This document shows, piece by piece, positions 1 through 8,636 of a DNA stretch of 64,000 bases. The notes under the pieces are model-generated. The model was not told the origin of the DNA and did no database searches. It was given only the letters and a program-made list of their open reading frames with translations. Numbering within the stretch: position 1 is the first letter of the stretch; each line of letters starts with the position of its first letter. The DNA is taken from positions 5,642,001 to 5,706,000 of the forward strand of contig NZ_CP018047.1 of the NCBI RefSeq assembly GCF_002009175.1. The letters run 5' to 3'. The position numbers were made by a program, and so were the translations under genes. This stretch comes from Streptomyces niveus. GTDB taxonomy: Bacteria; Actinomycetota; Actinomycetes; Streptomycetales; Streptomycetaceae.

Positions 1-1
1 G

Positions 2-439
2 GCCCCGCTGATCCTGTCGGCGTTCGGCTTCGGGCTGCCGGCCAAGACGCTGGTGGTCTTCCTGACCGCGGTGTTCCCCATCACCGTCAACACCGCGGAA
101 GGAGCACACCGGGTGCCGACCACCCTGCTCGAAGTCGCCCGCACGTTCCGCAGCAGCGAGTGGCGGATCTGGAAGGACGTCCTGCTGCCGCACACCGTGC
201 CGTACGCCATGACCGGCGTACGGCAGGGCATCGCGATGGCCTTCGTCGGCACCCTCGCCGCCGAGTTCTTCCTCAACGCCAGCGGCGTGGGCGGGCTGTT
301 GCTCGCCGCGAGCACCCAGTTCGACTCGGCCACCGTGCTCGGGCTGACCCTGCTGGTGTCCGTACTGGCCGTCGCCCTGATGGGCTGCGGCCGGGCCGTC
401 GAGGGCTACTTCGCACGGTGGCGGGAGGTGCGGCCATGA
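2..439 (+). CDS. ABC transporter permease, SsuC/TauC type (5' end outside window)
   Basis: The last 145 codons of a permease whose start lies left of the window. The visible part is a run of hydrophobic segments with the cytoplasmic EAA loop (EVARTF ... LLPHTVPYAMTG), which in this family docks on the ATPase. This loop and the final membrane segments match the BPD_transp_1 permeases of sulfonate/nitrate/taurine-type importers. Its stop codon overlaps the start of the next permease (ATGA at 436-439), so the two are translationally coupled and probably form a heterodimeric channel. The substrate cannot be read from the sequence. The ATPase and binding protein must lie outside the window. Confidence 0.88.
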   Translation, partial: APLILSAFGFGLPAKTLVVFLTAVFPITVNTAEGAHRVPTTLLEVARTFRSSEWRIWKDVLLPHTVPYAMTGVRQGIAMAFVGTLAAEFFLNASGVGGLLLAASTQFDSATVLGLTLLVSVLAVALMGCGRAVEGYFARWREVRP

Positions 440-1287
440 CACCGCGGACCATGACACCGAAGGCGCCCGCCGCGCCCCCGCCCGCCGCGAAGCGGCCCCG
501 CCGCCGGGGTCAGGGCACCGACCCGGCCGTCGGCCGACGCGCCGACGTCATCGGGAAACTGACCGTCGCCGCCCTCGTCCTGGCCGTCTGGGAACTCTCC
601 GTACGGCTCTGGCTGCCCGACTATCTGCCCACCCCCTCCGGCGTCGCCGGGGCCGCCCGGCCGACCCTGACCTCCCCGGAGTTCTCCACGGCGCTCGGCG
701 AGACCCTGGGCGGAGTGGTGCTCGGCCTGCTCATCGGCTGCGTCGCGGGCACCGGACTCGGTCTCGCCGTCGGACGGGTGGCGTGGCTGCGCCATCTGAC
801 CTCGCCGTACGTCAGCGGCCTGTACGCCATGCCGATGCTCGCGATCGTCCCCATGGCCACGATCTGGCTCGGCTACTCCGGCGAGACCCGGCTGGCCGTC
901 ATCGCGCTCTCGGCGTTCCTGCCGTGCGTGGTCAGCACCGGCGACGGCGCCCGGAACGTACCGCTCCAGCTCTCCGAACTCGCGCAGATGCTGCGGCTGT
1001 CCCGCCCCCGGGTGGTGGTCGACGTACTGCTGCCGGCCACCCTCCCGTTCGTCGTCGCCGGCGTTCAGGTCGCCGTCGGCCGGGCGCTGGTCGGCGCGGT
1101 GGCCGTCGAATTCCTCGCCAGCCTGCCGGGACTCGGCACGTTCATCCTCACCAACGCCCGCTCGTTCGACCAGGACGCCGCGTTCGTCGCCGTCCTCGTG
1201 CTGGCCGTGCTCGGCATCGCCGCACGCACCGGGACCGAGGCGGCGCTGCGCCGGCTCGCGCCCTGGCACCTTCACGTCAACCGCTGA
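436..1287 (+). CDS. ABC transporter permease, second subunit
   Basis: A 283-aa inner-membrane permease of the BPD_transp_1 family. The first 40 residues are Pro/Ala/Arg-rich and cytoplasmic, followed by about six membrane segments. The EAA-type loop is at roughly residues 180-205 (ELAQMLRLSRPR ... LLPATLPFVVAG). The ATG at 436 overlaps the preceding stop by four bases, which fixes the start; an open frame reaches further upstream but lies inside the first permease. Together with its neighbour it should form the translocation pore of an importer. The CocE-type hydrolase 43 bases downstream suggests that the imported compound is an ester or amide cleaved inside the cell; this is inference from position only. 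Confidence 0.88.
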   Translation: MTPRTMTPKAPAAPPPAAKRPRRRGQGTDPAVGRRADVIGKLTVAALVLAVWELSVRLWLPDYLPTPSGVAGAARPTLTSPEFSTALGETLGGVVLGLLIGCVAGTGLGLAVGRVAWLRHLTSPYVSGLYAMPMLAIVPMATIWLGYSGETRLAVIALSAFLPCVVSTGDGARNVPLQLSELAQMLRLSRPRVVVDVLLPATLPFVVAGVQVAVGRALVGAVAVEFLASLPGLGTFILTNARSFDQDAAFVAVLVLAVLGIAARTGTEAALRRLAPWHLHVNR

Positions 1288-1330
1288 CCACACCAAGAGC
1301 CGCCACAGAGCAGCCAGCAAGGAGCGAGAA

Positions 1331-3094
1331 ATGCCCGACGCCGGTGACGTACGGCCGTTCCGGACCGAGACCGTCCGCGGCATGCGGATCGAGTGGGACG
1401 TGCCCGTCGAGATGGACGACGGAGTCGTCCTGCGCGCGGACGTGTTCCGCCCGGTGACCGACGGACCGGTACCGGTGATCATGACGTACGGCCCGTACGC
1501 GAAGGGCCTGCCCTTCGAGCGCGGCTACCCCAGCGCGTGGAAGGCCATGGCGCGGGACCACCCCGACACCGTGGCCGGCACCTCGAACACCTACCAGAAC
1601 TGGGAAGTCGTCGACCCGGAGAAGTGGGTGCCGGACGGCTACGCGTGCGTGCGCGTCGACTCGCGCGGGACCGGCCGTTCACCGGGCCGCGTCGACCCGT
1701 TCTCGCCGCGCGAGACCCGCGACTTCCACGACTGCGTCGAATGGGCGGGCACCCGCGACTGGAGCAACGGCCGTGTCGGCCTCAACGGCATCTCCTACTA
1801 CGCGATGAACCAGTGGCAGGTCGCGTCGCTGCGGCCCCCGCACCTCGCCGCTATCTGCCCGTGGGAGGGCGCGTCGGACTTCTACCGCGACGGCTCCTAC
1901 CAAGGAGGCATCCGCTCCACGTTCTGGGACAACTGGTACGACATGCAGGTCAAGACCGTGCAGTACGGCGTCGGTGAGACCGGTGGCCGTGACCCGAACA
2001 CAGGGCTGCTCATCTGCGGCGACGACCTCCTCGACGCGGCCGAACTCGCCGCCAACCGCACCGACCTCGGTGCCGACATCGCCGCGCACCCCTTCTACGA
2101 CAGCTACCACCGGGACCGCTCGGCCGACTGGGACGCCATCGACGTCCCCGTACTGAGCTGCGGAAACTGGGGCGGACAGGGCCTGCATCTGCGGGGCAAC
2201 GTCGAGGGGTTCGTACGGGCGGCGTCCGGCGCCAAGTGGCTGGAGATGCACGGTCACGCGCACTGGCCGCTGTTCTACACCGACTACGGCGTCGACCTCC
2301 AGAAGAGATTCTTCGACCGCTATCTCAAGGACGAGGCCAACGGCTGGGAGGACCGCCCGGCGGTGCAGTTGCAGGTCCGGCATGTCGACGCGACCTTCAC
2401 GGAGCGCGGCGAGGACGCGTGGCCGCTGCCGTCCACCCGGTGGACCAAACTCCATCTGGACGCCGCCGGTTCGTCCCTCGCCGCCGGGGCACCGGACGCC
2501 GCCGCGTCGGCGGAGTTCGCCGCGCTCGGCGACGGGGCGGAGTTCAGCACCCCGCCTCTCACCGAGGAGACCGAGATCACCGGCCCGCTCGCGGCCCGGC
2601 TGTACGTCTCCAGCAGCACCACCGACGCCGACCTGTTCCTCGTCGTACGGGTCTACTCACCCACCGGCGACGAGGTCGTCTTCCAGGGCGCGCTCGACCC
2701 GCACACCCCCGTCGCGCAGGGCTGGCTGCGGGCGTCGCGCCGCCGGCTCGACCCCGAACTGTCCACCGCCCACCGCCCCTACCACCTGCACGACCGCGCC
2801 GAGCCGCTGGAGCCGGGGGAGGTGTACGCGCTCGACATCGAGATCCTGCCGACCTGTCTGGTCGTCCCGGCCGGGTACCGGATCGCGCTCCAGGTGCGGG
2901 GCAGGGACTACGTCTACCCGGGGCCCAGCGCCCGGCTGTCCAACCTGAAGAACGACCTCACCGGCTGTGGGCCGTTCCTGCACAACGACGACCGCGACCG
3001 GGTGGCGGGGACGTACGACGGGCACACCACGGTCCACACGGGCGGGGACCACGCGTCGTATCTACTGCTGCCGGTGATTCCGGGGGCCGAATGA
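1331..3094 (+). CDS. CocE/NonD family hydrolase
   Basis: A 587-aa alpha/beta-hydrolase of the X-Pro dipeptidyl-peptidase (S15) / cocaine esterase group, which hydrolyses esters or amides of small organic acids. The nucleophile is Ser155 in NGISYYA, preceded by the conserved VRVDSRGTGRS strand-turn. The catalytic His is probably in MHGHAHWPLF. The C-terminal 230 residues form the jelly-roll seen in this family, with TEITGPLAARLYVSS and an ending like LQVRGRD. No signal peptide is present, so it is cytoplasmic. The start is ATG with AAGGAG eight bases upstream. It follows the two permeases on the same strand and probably belongs to that operon. Confidence 0.87.
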   Translation: MPDAGDVRPFRTETVRGMRIEWDVPVEMDDGVVLRADVFRPVTDGPVPVIMTYGPYAKGLPFERGYPSAWKAMARDHPDTVAGTSNTYQNWEVVDPEKWVPDGYACVRVDSRGTGRSPGRVDPFSPRETRDFHDCVEWAGTRDWSNGRVGLNGISYYAMNQWQVASLRPPHLAAICPWEGASDFYRDGSYQGGIRSTFWDNWYDMQVKTVQYGVGETGGRDPNTGLLICGDDLLDAAELAANRTDLGADIAAHPFYDSYHRDRSADWDAIDVPVLSCGNWGGQGLHLRGNVEGFVRAASGAKWLEMHGHAHWPLFYTDYGVDLQKRFFDRYLKDEANGWEDRPAVQLQVRHVDATFTERGEDAWPLPSTRWTKLHLDAAGSSLAAGAPDAAASAEFAALGDGAEFSTPPLTEETEITGPLAARLYVSSSTTDADLFLVVRVYSPTGDEVVFQGALDPHTPVAQGWLRASRRRLDPELSTAHRPYHLHDRAEPLEPGEVYALDIEILPTCLVVPAGYRIALQVRGRDYVYPGPSARLSNLKNDLTGCGPFLHNDDRDRVAGTYDGHTTVHTGGDHASYLLLPVIPGAE

Positions 3095-3115
3095 GCCCGT
3101 CCGGCGACTGAGGAC
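3092..3115. repeat. Copy of dispersed 24-nt repeat at a convergent gene junction
   Basis: A single copy of the repeat with core AGCCCGTCCGGCG, beginning in the stop codon of the hydrolase and lying between two convergent genes. One base differs from the consensus (GACTGAGGAC instead of GATTGAGGAC). Other copies are at 42572-42789, 47517-47567, 51311-51381 and 62370-62508. Confidence 0.75.
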
Positions 3116-3126
3116 ACAACGTCCCA

Positions 3127-5217
3127 CTAGTCACCCAGGGTCTCCTCGCGCTCCACGCGCACCGCGCACACCTTGAACTCGGGCATCCTCGACGTCGGAT
3201 CGAGCGCCGGGTTCGTCAGGTTGTTCGCCCGGCCCTCGCCCGGCCAGTGGAACGGCATGAAGACCGTGTCCGCGCGGATCGCCGTCGTGATCCGCGCGGG
3301 CGCGACCGCCCGGCCCCGTCGCGACACCACGGCGAGCCGGTCACCCTCGGCCACCCCGAGCCGCTCGGCGAGCCGTGGGTGCAGCTCCACGAAGGGACCC
3401 GGCGCGGCGGCGTTCAACTCGTCGACGCGCCGGGTCTGCGCACCCGACTGGTACTGCGAGACGACCCGCCCCGTCGTGAGCAGCACCGGATACTCAGCGT
3501 CCGTCTCCTCGGCGGCCGGCCGGTGGACGACGGGCACGAAGCGGGCCCGCCCGTCGTCCGTGGCGAACCGGTCGAGGAAGAGCCGGGGCGTGCCGGGGTG
3601 ACTCTCCCCGGGGCACGGCCAGAACACCCCGTCCTCCGCCGCGATCCGCCGGTAGGTGATCCCCGAGTAGTCGGCCGGACCGCCCTCCGACGCCCGCCGC
3701 AGCTCCTCGAAGACCTCCTCGGGATCGGCCGGGAACCCCTTCTCGTGACCGAGCAGTTCCGCGAGTCCGTGCAGCACCCGCAGATCGCTCCGTACGCCCG
3801 CCGGCGGACTGAGCGCCCTGCGCCGCAGCAGAACCCGCCCCTCCAGACTGGTCGTGGTCCCCGTCTCCTCCGCCCACTGCGCCACGGGCAGCACGACATC
3901 GGCGAGCGCCGCCGTCTCCGAGAGCACCACGTCCGCCACCGCCAGGAAGTCCAGTGACCGCAGCCGCCCCTCGATGTGCGCGGCGCGCGGCGCCGAGACG
4001 ACCGGGTTCGAACCCATCAGCAGCAGTGCCTTCACGTCGCCGCCGAGCGCGTCGAGCAGTTCGTACGCGCTGCGCCCCGGACCGGGCAGTGCGTCGGGAT
4101 CGACGCCCCACACCCGCGCGACATGCTCCCGCGCTGCCGGGTCGGTCAGCTTCCGGTAGCCGGGCAACTGGTCCGCCTTCTGGCCGTGTTCACGCCCGCC
4201 CTGACCGTTGCCCTGGCCGGTGAGACAGCCGTAGCCGGACAGCGGCCGGCCCGCGCGCCCGGTCGCGAGGCAGAGGTTGATCCAGGCGCCCACGGTGTCG
4301 GTGCCCTTGGACTGCTGCTCGGGCCCGCGCGCCGTGAGGACCATGCCCGTCGGCGCGTCGCAGAACAGCCGGACCGCCTCACGGAGTTGGGGCACGGGGA
4401 CCCCGGTGACCCGTTCGACGTGCTCCGGCCAGTGCGCCATCGCCGCCGCCCTGGCCTCCGGCCAGCCGGTCGTACGCTCCCGTACGAACGCCTCGTCCGT
4501 CCGGCCCTGGGCCACCACCAGGTGCAACAGCCCCAGAGCCAGGGCGAGATCGGTGCCGGGCCGGGGCGCCAGATGGAGATCCGCCTGTTCGGCGGTCCTG
4601 GTCCTGCGCGGATCGACGACGATCAACGTGCCGCCGTTCTCGCGCAGTTCGGTCAGATACCGCAGCGCGGGCGGCATGGTCTCGGCGAGATTGGAACCGA
4701 CGAGGATCACACACCCCGTACGCGGGATGTCGGCGAGCGGGAACGGCAGCCCCCGGTCGAGCCCGAACGCCCGCTGGTGCGCGGCCGCCGCCGACGACAT
4801 GCAGAACCGCCCGTTGTAGTCGATCTGCGAGGTACCGAGCACCACGCGGGCGAACTTGCCGAGCGTGTACGCCTTCTCGTTGGTCAGCCCGCCCCCGCCG
4901 AAGACGCCCACCGCGTCCGGCCCGTGGTCCGCCCGCGTCCGCGCGAGCCCGGCGGCGACGGCGCTCAGCGCCTCGTCCCAGCCGGCCGGTTCGAGAGGGC
5001 CGCCCGCCGACCGCCGCACGAGCGGTTCGGTGAGCCGTACCCGCGAGGACAGCACGGCGGGCGCCGTACGGCCCTTGCCGCAGAGCGCGCCCCGGTTGAC
5101 GGGGAAGTCGGCGCGCTCGACGACCTCGACACCCGGGTCGTCCGCCGTGGGCCGCAGGCTCATTCCGCACTGCAGCGCGCAGTAGGGGCAGTGGGTCGGG
5201 ACGGCGGCATCGGTCAT
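3127..5217 (-). CDS. nasA: Assimilatory nitrate reductase, molybdopterin subunit (NasA-like)
   Basis: A 696-aa molybdopterin oxidoreductase of the NapA/NarB/NasA and formate dehydrogenase group. Cys10, Cys13, Cys17 and Cys46 form the N-terminal [4Fe-4S] site (HCPYCALQC ... ALCGKG). The bis-MGD domains follow, ending in a molydop-binding domain (VLLTTGRVVSQYQSG ... ELHP ... PFHWPG). There is no Tat signal, so it is cytoplasmic, and no C-terminal extra Fe-S domain of the Klebsiella NasA kind. Nitrate reductase is preferred over formate dehydrogenase because of the absent selenocysteine/Cys FDH context, the sirohydrochlorin chelatase nearby (siroheme for nitrite reductase), and the matching Streptomyces gene order. 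A GlnR-type box lies upstream. The nitrite reductase genes are not in the window. Confidence 0.85.
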   Translation of the reverse strand: MTDAAVPTHCPYCALQCGMSLRPTADDPGVEVVERADFPVNRGALCGKGRTAPAVLSSRVRLTEPLVRRSAGGPLEPAGWDEALSAVAAGLARTRADHGPDAVGVFGGGGLTNEKAYTLGKFARVVLGTSQIDYNGRFCMSSAAAAHQRAFGLDRGLPFPLADIPRTGCVILVGSNLAETMPPALRYLTELRENGGTLIVVDPRRTRTAEQADLHLAPRPGTDLALALGLLHLVVAQGRTDEAFVRERTTGWPEARAAAMAHWPEHVERVTGVPVPQLREAVRLFCDAPTGMVLTARGPEQQSKGTDTVGAWINLCLATGRAGRPLSGYGCLTGQGNGQGGREHGQKADQLPGYRKLTDPAAREHVARVWGVDPDALPGPGRSAYELLDALGGDVKALLLMGSNPVVSAPRAAHIEGRLRSLDFLAVADVVLSETAALADVVLPVAQWAEETGTTTSLEGRVLLRRRALSPPAGVRSDLRVLHGLAELLGHEKGFPADPEEVFEELRRASEGGPADYSGITYRRIAAEDGVFWPCPGESHPGTPRLFLDRFATDDGRARFVPVVHRPAAEETDAEYPVLLTTGRVVSQYQSGAQTRRVDELNAAAPGPFVELHPRLAERLGVAEGDRLAVVSRRGRAVAPARITTAIRADTVFMPFHWPGEGRANNLTNPALDPTSRMPEFKVCAVRVEREETLGD

Positions 5218-5239
5218 GGCGCCAGCGTGCGGCGCGGGT

Positions 5240-5277
5240 GTTACGGACCCGGCCGTACGCGGTTACGCCCCCGACAC
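5240..5277. promoter_or_regulatory. Candidate GlnR box upstream of nasA
   Basis: GTTAC at 5240-5244 and again at 5262-5266, exactly 22 bp apart. A GACAC at 5273-5277 falls six bases after the second. The GlnR consensus of actinomycetes is gTnAC-n6-GaAAC repeated with 22-bp period. Both a-sites match fully, the second b-site matches 4 of 5, and the first b-site (GGCCG) does not match. nasA is a known GlnR target in Streptomyces. The box lies only 23-60 bases before the start codon, so the transcript leader would be very short if GlnR activates from here. Confidence 0.5.
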
Positions 5278-5350
5278 GCGCACCTCCCGCGCGGCCCACC
5301 GGCGCTGTGAGGCGCTTCCGGGCAGCCGGTCACGGCCTACGGGGGCCCGG

Positions 5351-6127
5351 TCACGGCCCGCCGCTCGCCAGCGCCTCCGTCACACCCGTCTCCCGTGGGC
5401 CCAGGAAGTGCGGATCGGGCCGCGTCACCGTGTCGAGCGCCGCCTTCCCCGCCGCGGCCAGCTCCCGGACCCCGCCGTAGTACCAGGTCACGTCGCGCCG
5501 CTCGGCGACACCGACGCCGTAGGAGTCGACGCCCGCCGCCCGGCAGAGCGCGACCGCGCGCCGTACATGGAAACCCTGTGTCACCAGCACCGCCCGCTCG
5601 ACGCCGAAGATCTTCTTGGCCCGGACGCAGGAGTCCCAGGTGTCGAAGCCGGCGTAATCGCTGACGATCCGGCCGTCCGGCACCCCACGCGCCGTCAGAT
5701 ACGTGCGCATGGCGTCCGGTTCGTCGTACTCCTCGCGGCTGTTGTCCCCGGTGACGAGGACGACCTTCACCTTTCCGCCCTCGTACAGCTCGGCTGCGGC
5801 GTCGAGGCGGTGTGCCAGATACGGCGTCGGCGCGCCGTCGCGCAGACCGGCCCCGAACACGACGGCGACGTCCCGCGCGGGCACGTCGGCGACGGAACGG
5901 ATGTGGGCGTCGGCGGTCGTGTACATCCAGGTGGCGGGCGTCAGCGCCAGTACGCAGCCGAGCATGACGGCCTGCGCGCCGCGCCGTTGTCCCCGCCGTG
6001 TCCTCGGCAGCCGTACGGAGGGCAGCCGCAACCGCAGCTCGCGCAACCGCGCCGGCAACCGCAGCCGCGCCCGTGCCTCGCGCGATCGCGTAAGCCGCGC
6101 CTTCCGCAGCCGTGACATCTTCGGCAT
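5351..6127 (-). CDS. YdcF/SanA-family membrane protein (DUF218)
   Basis: About 258 aa. An Arg-rich N-terminus (residues 1-50) is followed by one membrane segment (AVMLGCVLALTPATWMYT) and then the DUF218 domain, with VVFGAGLRDGAPTPYLAHRLDAA, LVTGDNSREEYDEPDAM and LVTQGFHVRRAVALC. Members include SanA, the vancomycin high-temperature exclusion protein, and are linked to envelope barrier function; no reaction is firmly established. The start at the ATG giving MPKMSRLRK was chosen because the domain follows directly; a longer open frame upstream has no family similarity. It has a 133-base gap to nasA downstream and diverges from cbiX. Confidence 0.8.
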   Translation of the reverse strand: MPKMSRLRKARLTRSREARARLRLPARLRELRLRLPSVRLPRTRRGQRRGAQAVMLGCVLALTPATWMYTTADAHIRSVADVPARDVAVVFGAGLRDGAPTPYLAHRLDAAAELYEGGKVKVVLVTGDNSREEYDEPDAMRTYLTARGVPDGRIVSDYAGFDTWDSCVRAKKIFGVERAVLVTQGFHVRRAVALCRAAGVDSYGVGVAERRDVTWYYGGVRELAAAGKAALDTVTRPDPHFLGPRETGVTEALASGGP

Positions 6128-6286
6128 GAACACGAGCCCCCGTCGTCCGACCTTCGTCCTTACCCCGTACGACGTCCGGCGCCGCCGAAGAGTTCGCGGC
6201 GGCCCGGTCCCGTCTGTGAGCACCCCGAAAACCTCCACGACACACACCGCAACCACCCGGCAACGTCCGCCCCGCAGGATCGGCCC

Positions 6287-7219
6287 ATGGACGAGCCGCC
6301 CATCTCCGCCCCCACCCTTGTCGTCGTCGCCCACGGCAGCCGTGATCCACGTGCCCTGCGCACCATCAGGGCCCTGCTGCGGCGGGTCGAGGCGTACCGG
6401 CCCGGACTCACCGTCCGGCTCGGGCACATCGAGATCGAGAGACCGCTCCTCGCCGACACGCTCACCTCCTTGGGAGGCGGCCGGGCCGTACTCGTACCGC
6501 TGCTGCTCGGATCCGGCCACCACGTGACGCACGACCTGCCGCGCCTCGCGGCCGCCGCGCCCCGGCTGCGCACCACGATCGCCGCGCCGCTCGGCCCGCA
6601 CCCCCTGCTGGTCGAGACGCTGTACGCCCGCCTCGTGGAGGCCGGCTGGCGCGACGAGCCGCACCACGCGCAGGGCACCGGCGTCGTCCTGGCCGCCGCC
6701 GGATCACGCGACCCCCGGTCGGCCGCGGCCACCCGGCGCACGGCCGCGCTGCTCGGCGCCCGGCTCGGGGGAGTGCCGGTCGTCCCCGCGTACGCGTCGG
6801 CCGCCACGCCCACCGTCCCCGACGCCGTACGGGAGCTGACCGCGCGCGGCCGCGGCCGTATCGCGCTGGCCTCGTACTTCACCGCCCCCGGCCACTTCGC
6901 CACCCGCTCGGCCGCCCACGCCCCCTGGATCGCCTCGGCCCCACTCGGCGACCACCCGGACCTGGCCCGCCTTCTCCTGCTCCGCTACGACGAGGCCCGG
7001 ACCCACCTGGAGCCCGCCCCGGCCACCGAGCCGGTTACCTTCGTCGCATGGAAGGCATCACCGCACCTCACGACGGCAGCCCCTACGACGAGGCGGACAC
7101 CCGGCGCTTCTCGGCCGAGCCCGACAAGCGCCCCGGCCGCACCGCCTTTCAGCGCGACCGCGCACGCGTCCTGCACTCCTCCGCCCTGCGCCGTCTCGCC
7201 GGCAAGACCCAGGTCGTGA
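6287..7219 (+). CDS. Sirohydrochlorin chelatase (CbiX family), with 3' overlap into dgt
   Basis: Two tandem CbiX half-domains (residues about 8-120 and 128-245) with metal-binding histidines in [11 protein letters not shown] and [11 protein letters not shown]. It inserts Fe(II) or Co(II) into sirohydrochlorin; beside nasA, iron insertion for siroheme is the likelier role. The recognisable domain ends near residue 253, just where the dgt start codon lies at 7048. The frame stays open for another 57 low-complexity Pro/Ser/Ala residues inside dgt, giving a 172-base overlap. Either the protein has this extension or the ancestral stop codon was lost. The start ATG at 6287 is the first in frame with the domain. 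Confidence 0.85.
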   Translation: MDEPPISAPTLVVVAHGSRDPRALRTIRALLRRVEAYRPGLTVRLGHIEIERPLLADTLTSLGGGRAVLVPLLLGSGHHVTHDLPRLAAAAPRLRTTIAAPLGPHPLLVETLYARLVEAGWRDEPHHAQGTGVVLAAAGSRDPRSAAATRRTAALLGARLGGVPVVPAYASAATPTVPDAVRELTARGRGRIALASYFTAPGHFATRSAAHAPWIASAPLGDHPDLARLLLLRYDEARTHLEPAPATEPVTFVAWKASPHLTTAAPTTRRTPGASRPSPTSAPAAPPFSATAHASCTPPPCAVSPARPRS

Positions 7220-8415
7220 CACCCGGCTCGCAGAGCCAGGAGTGGGACGCCAGCCCGCGCACCCGGCTGACCCACTCCCTGGAGTGCGCTCAGGTCGGCC
7301 GCGAACTCGGCGCCGCGCTCGGCTGCGACCCGGACCTCGTGGAGACGGCGTGCCTCTCGCACGACATGGGCCATCCGCCGTTCGGCCACAACGGCGAACA
7401 GGTGCTGAACGACTTCGCCAAGGACTGCGGCGGCTTCGAGGGCAACGCCCAGTCGCTGCGGCTGCTCACCCGTATCGAGCCCAAGCGCTTCGTCCGCGCC
7501 GACTCGGTGACCCCCGATGTCACCACGCCCGGCGCCGAGGCCGCGGTCGAGGCCGGGGCGGCGGCCGACGGCGGTGCCCGTCTCGTCAGCGTCGGCCTCA
7601 ACCTCACCCGCGCCGTCCTGGACGCCGCGACGAAGTACCCCTGGCCACAGGGCGCACACCCCTCCGACCCGGACTCGGTGAAGTTCGGCGTGTACGAGGA
7701 CGACCTGCCGGTCTTCGAATGGGCCAGGCGCGGCGCGCCGCCGAACCGCACCTGCTTCGAGGCCCAGGTCATGGACTGGGCCGACGACGTCGCCTACTCC
7801 GTCCACGACTTCGAGGACGGCCTGCACGCCGGCCACGTCGACCCCGGTGCGCTGCTCTCCACCCCCGAATGCGACGAGATCTGGGCGGTCGCGATCGGCC
7901 GCTACGTACCGCACGACACCGACCCGGACCAACTCGCCGCCGCGCTCGACCGCCTCATGGCCCAGGAGTGGTGGCCGCACGGCTACGACGGGACGGCCGT
8001 CGCGCAGGCCCGGCTCAAGGACGCCACCAGCCAGCTCATCGGCCGGTTCTGTCTCGCCGCCGAGGGCGCGACCCGGGCGCGGTACGGCACCGGACGGCTC
8101 ACCCGGTACGGCGCCTCGCTGGTCGTCCCGCGCGAGGCGCGCGACGAGTGCGCCGTACTCAAGGCCGTCGCCCACCGCTATGTGATGCAGCGCGCCGACC
8201 AGGAATCCCTCCGCGCGGACCAGCGCATCGTCCTCGCCGAACTCGCCTGGACGCTGACGGCCCGCGCGCCCGAAGGGCTCGACCCGCAGTTCCGCGCGCT
8301 CTTCGAGACCGCGACCGACGACCGCGCCCGCAAGCGCGTGATCGTCGACCAGATCGCCTCTCTTACGGATGCCGCGGCGCGCTCCCTCCACACGGCCCTC
8401 ACGGGACGCACCTGA
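7048..8415 (+). CDS. dgt: Deoxyguanosinetriphosphate triphosphohydrolase-like protein
   Basis: A 455-aa HD-domain dNTPase that releases tripolyphosphate from dGTP and related dNTPs, helping to set nucleotide pools. His105-Asp106 of the HD motif is in [14 protein letters not shown]; the conserved start of the family is [20 protein letters not shown], and later motifs include [18 protein letters not shown]. The family similarity begins almost at the ATG, so this start is firm even though it lies inside the preceding frame. Its proximity to dnaG is a typical actinobacterial arrangement. Confidence 0.93.
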   Translation: MEGITAPHDGSPYDEADTRRFSAEPDKRPGRTAFQRDRARVLHSSALRRLAGKTQVVTPGSQSQEWDASPRTRLTHSLECAQVGRELGAALGCDPDLVETACLSHDMGHPPFGHNGEQVLNDFAKDCGGFEGNAQSLRLLTRIEPKRFVRADSVTPDVTTPGAEAAVEAGAAADGGARLVSVGLNLTRAVLDAATKYPWPQGAHPSDPDSVKFGVYEDDLPVFEWARRGAPPNRTCFEAQVMDWADDVAYSVHDFEDGLHAGHVDPGALLSTPECDEIWAVAIGRYVPHDTDPDQLAAALDRLMAQEWWPHGYDGTAVAQARLKDATSQLIGRFCLAAEGATRARYGTGRLTRYGASLVVPREARDECAVLKAVAHRYVMQRADQESLRADQRIVLAELAWTLTARAPEGLDPQFRALFETATDDRARKRVIVDQIASLTDAAARSLHTALTGRT

Positions 8416-8636
8416 TCGCGCTGGTCCGACACCGGGTCGCCACCACCCGCCCCGCATCCCGCACCCGTCATATTCAGCCAACGGCCGAAGCGGCCGAGCC
8501 GCCCCGTCAGGGGGTGACGCGTGTAGCAAGGTAGCCACATCAAGCCGGAACCATGCCCGTGGAGCCTCCCCTCTTTCGCCATCACGCTCCGTGCGGGACG
8601 CTCACAGATGGCGGCAGCGTAAAGAGGAGGCATCAA

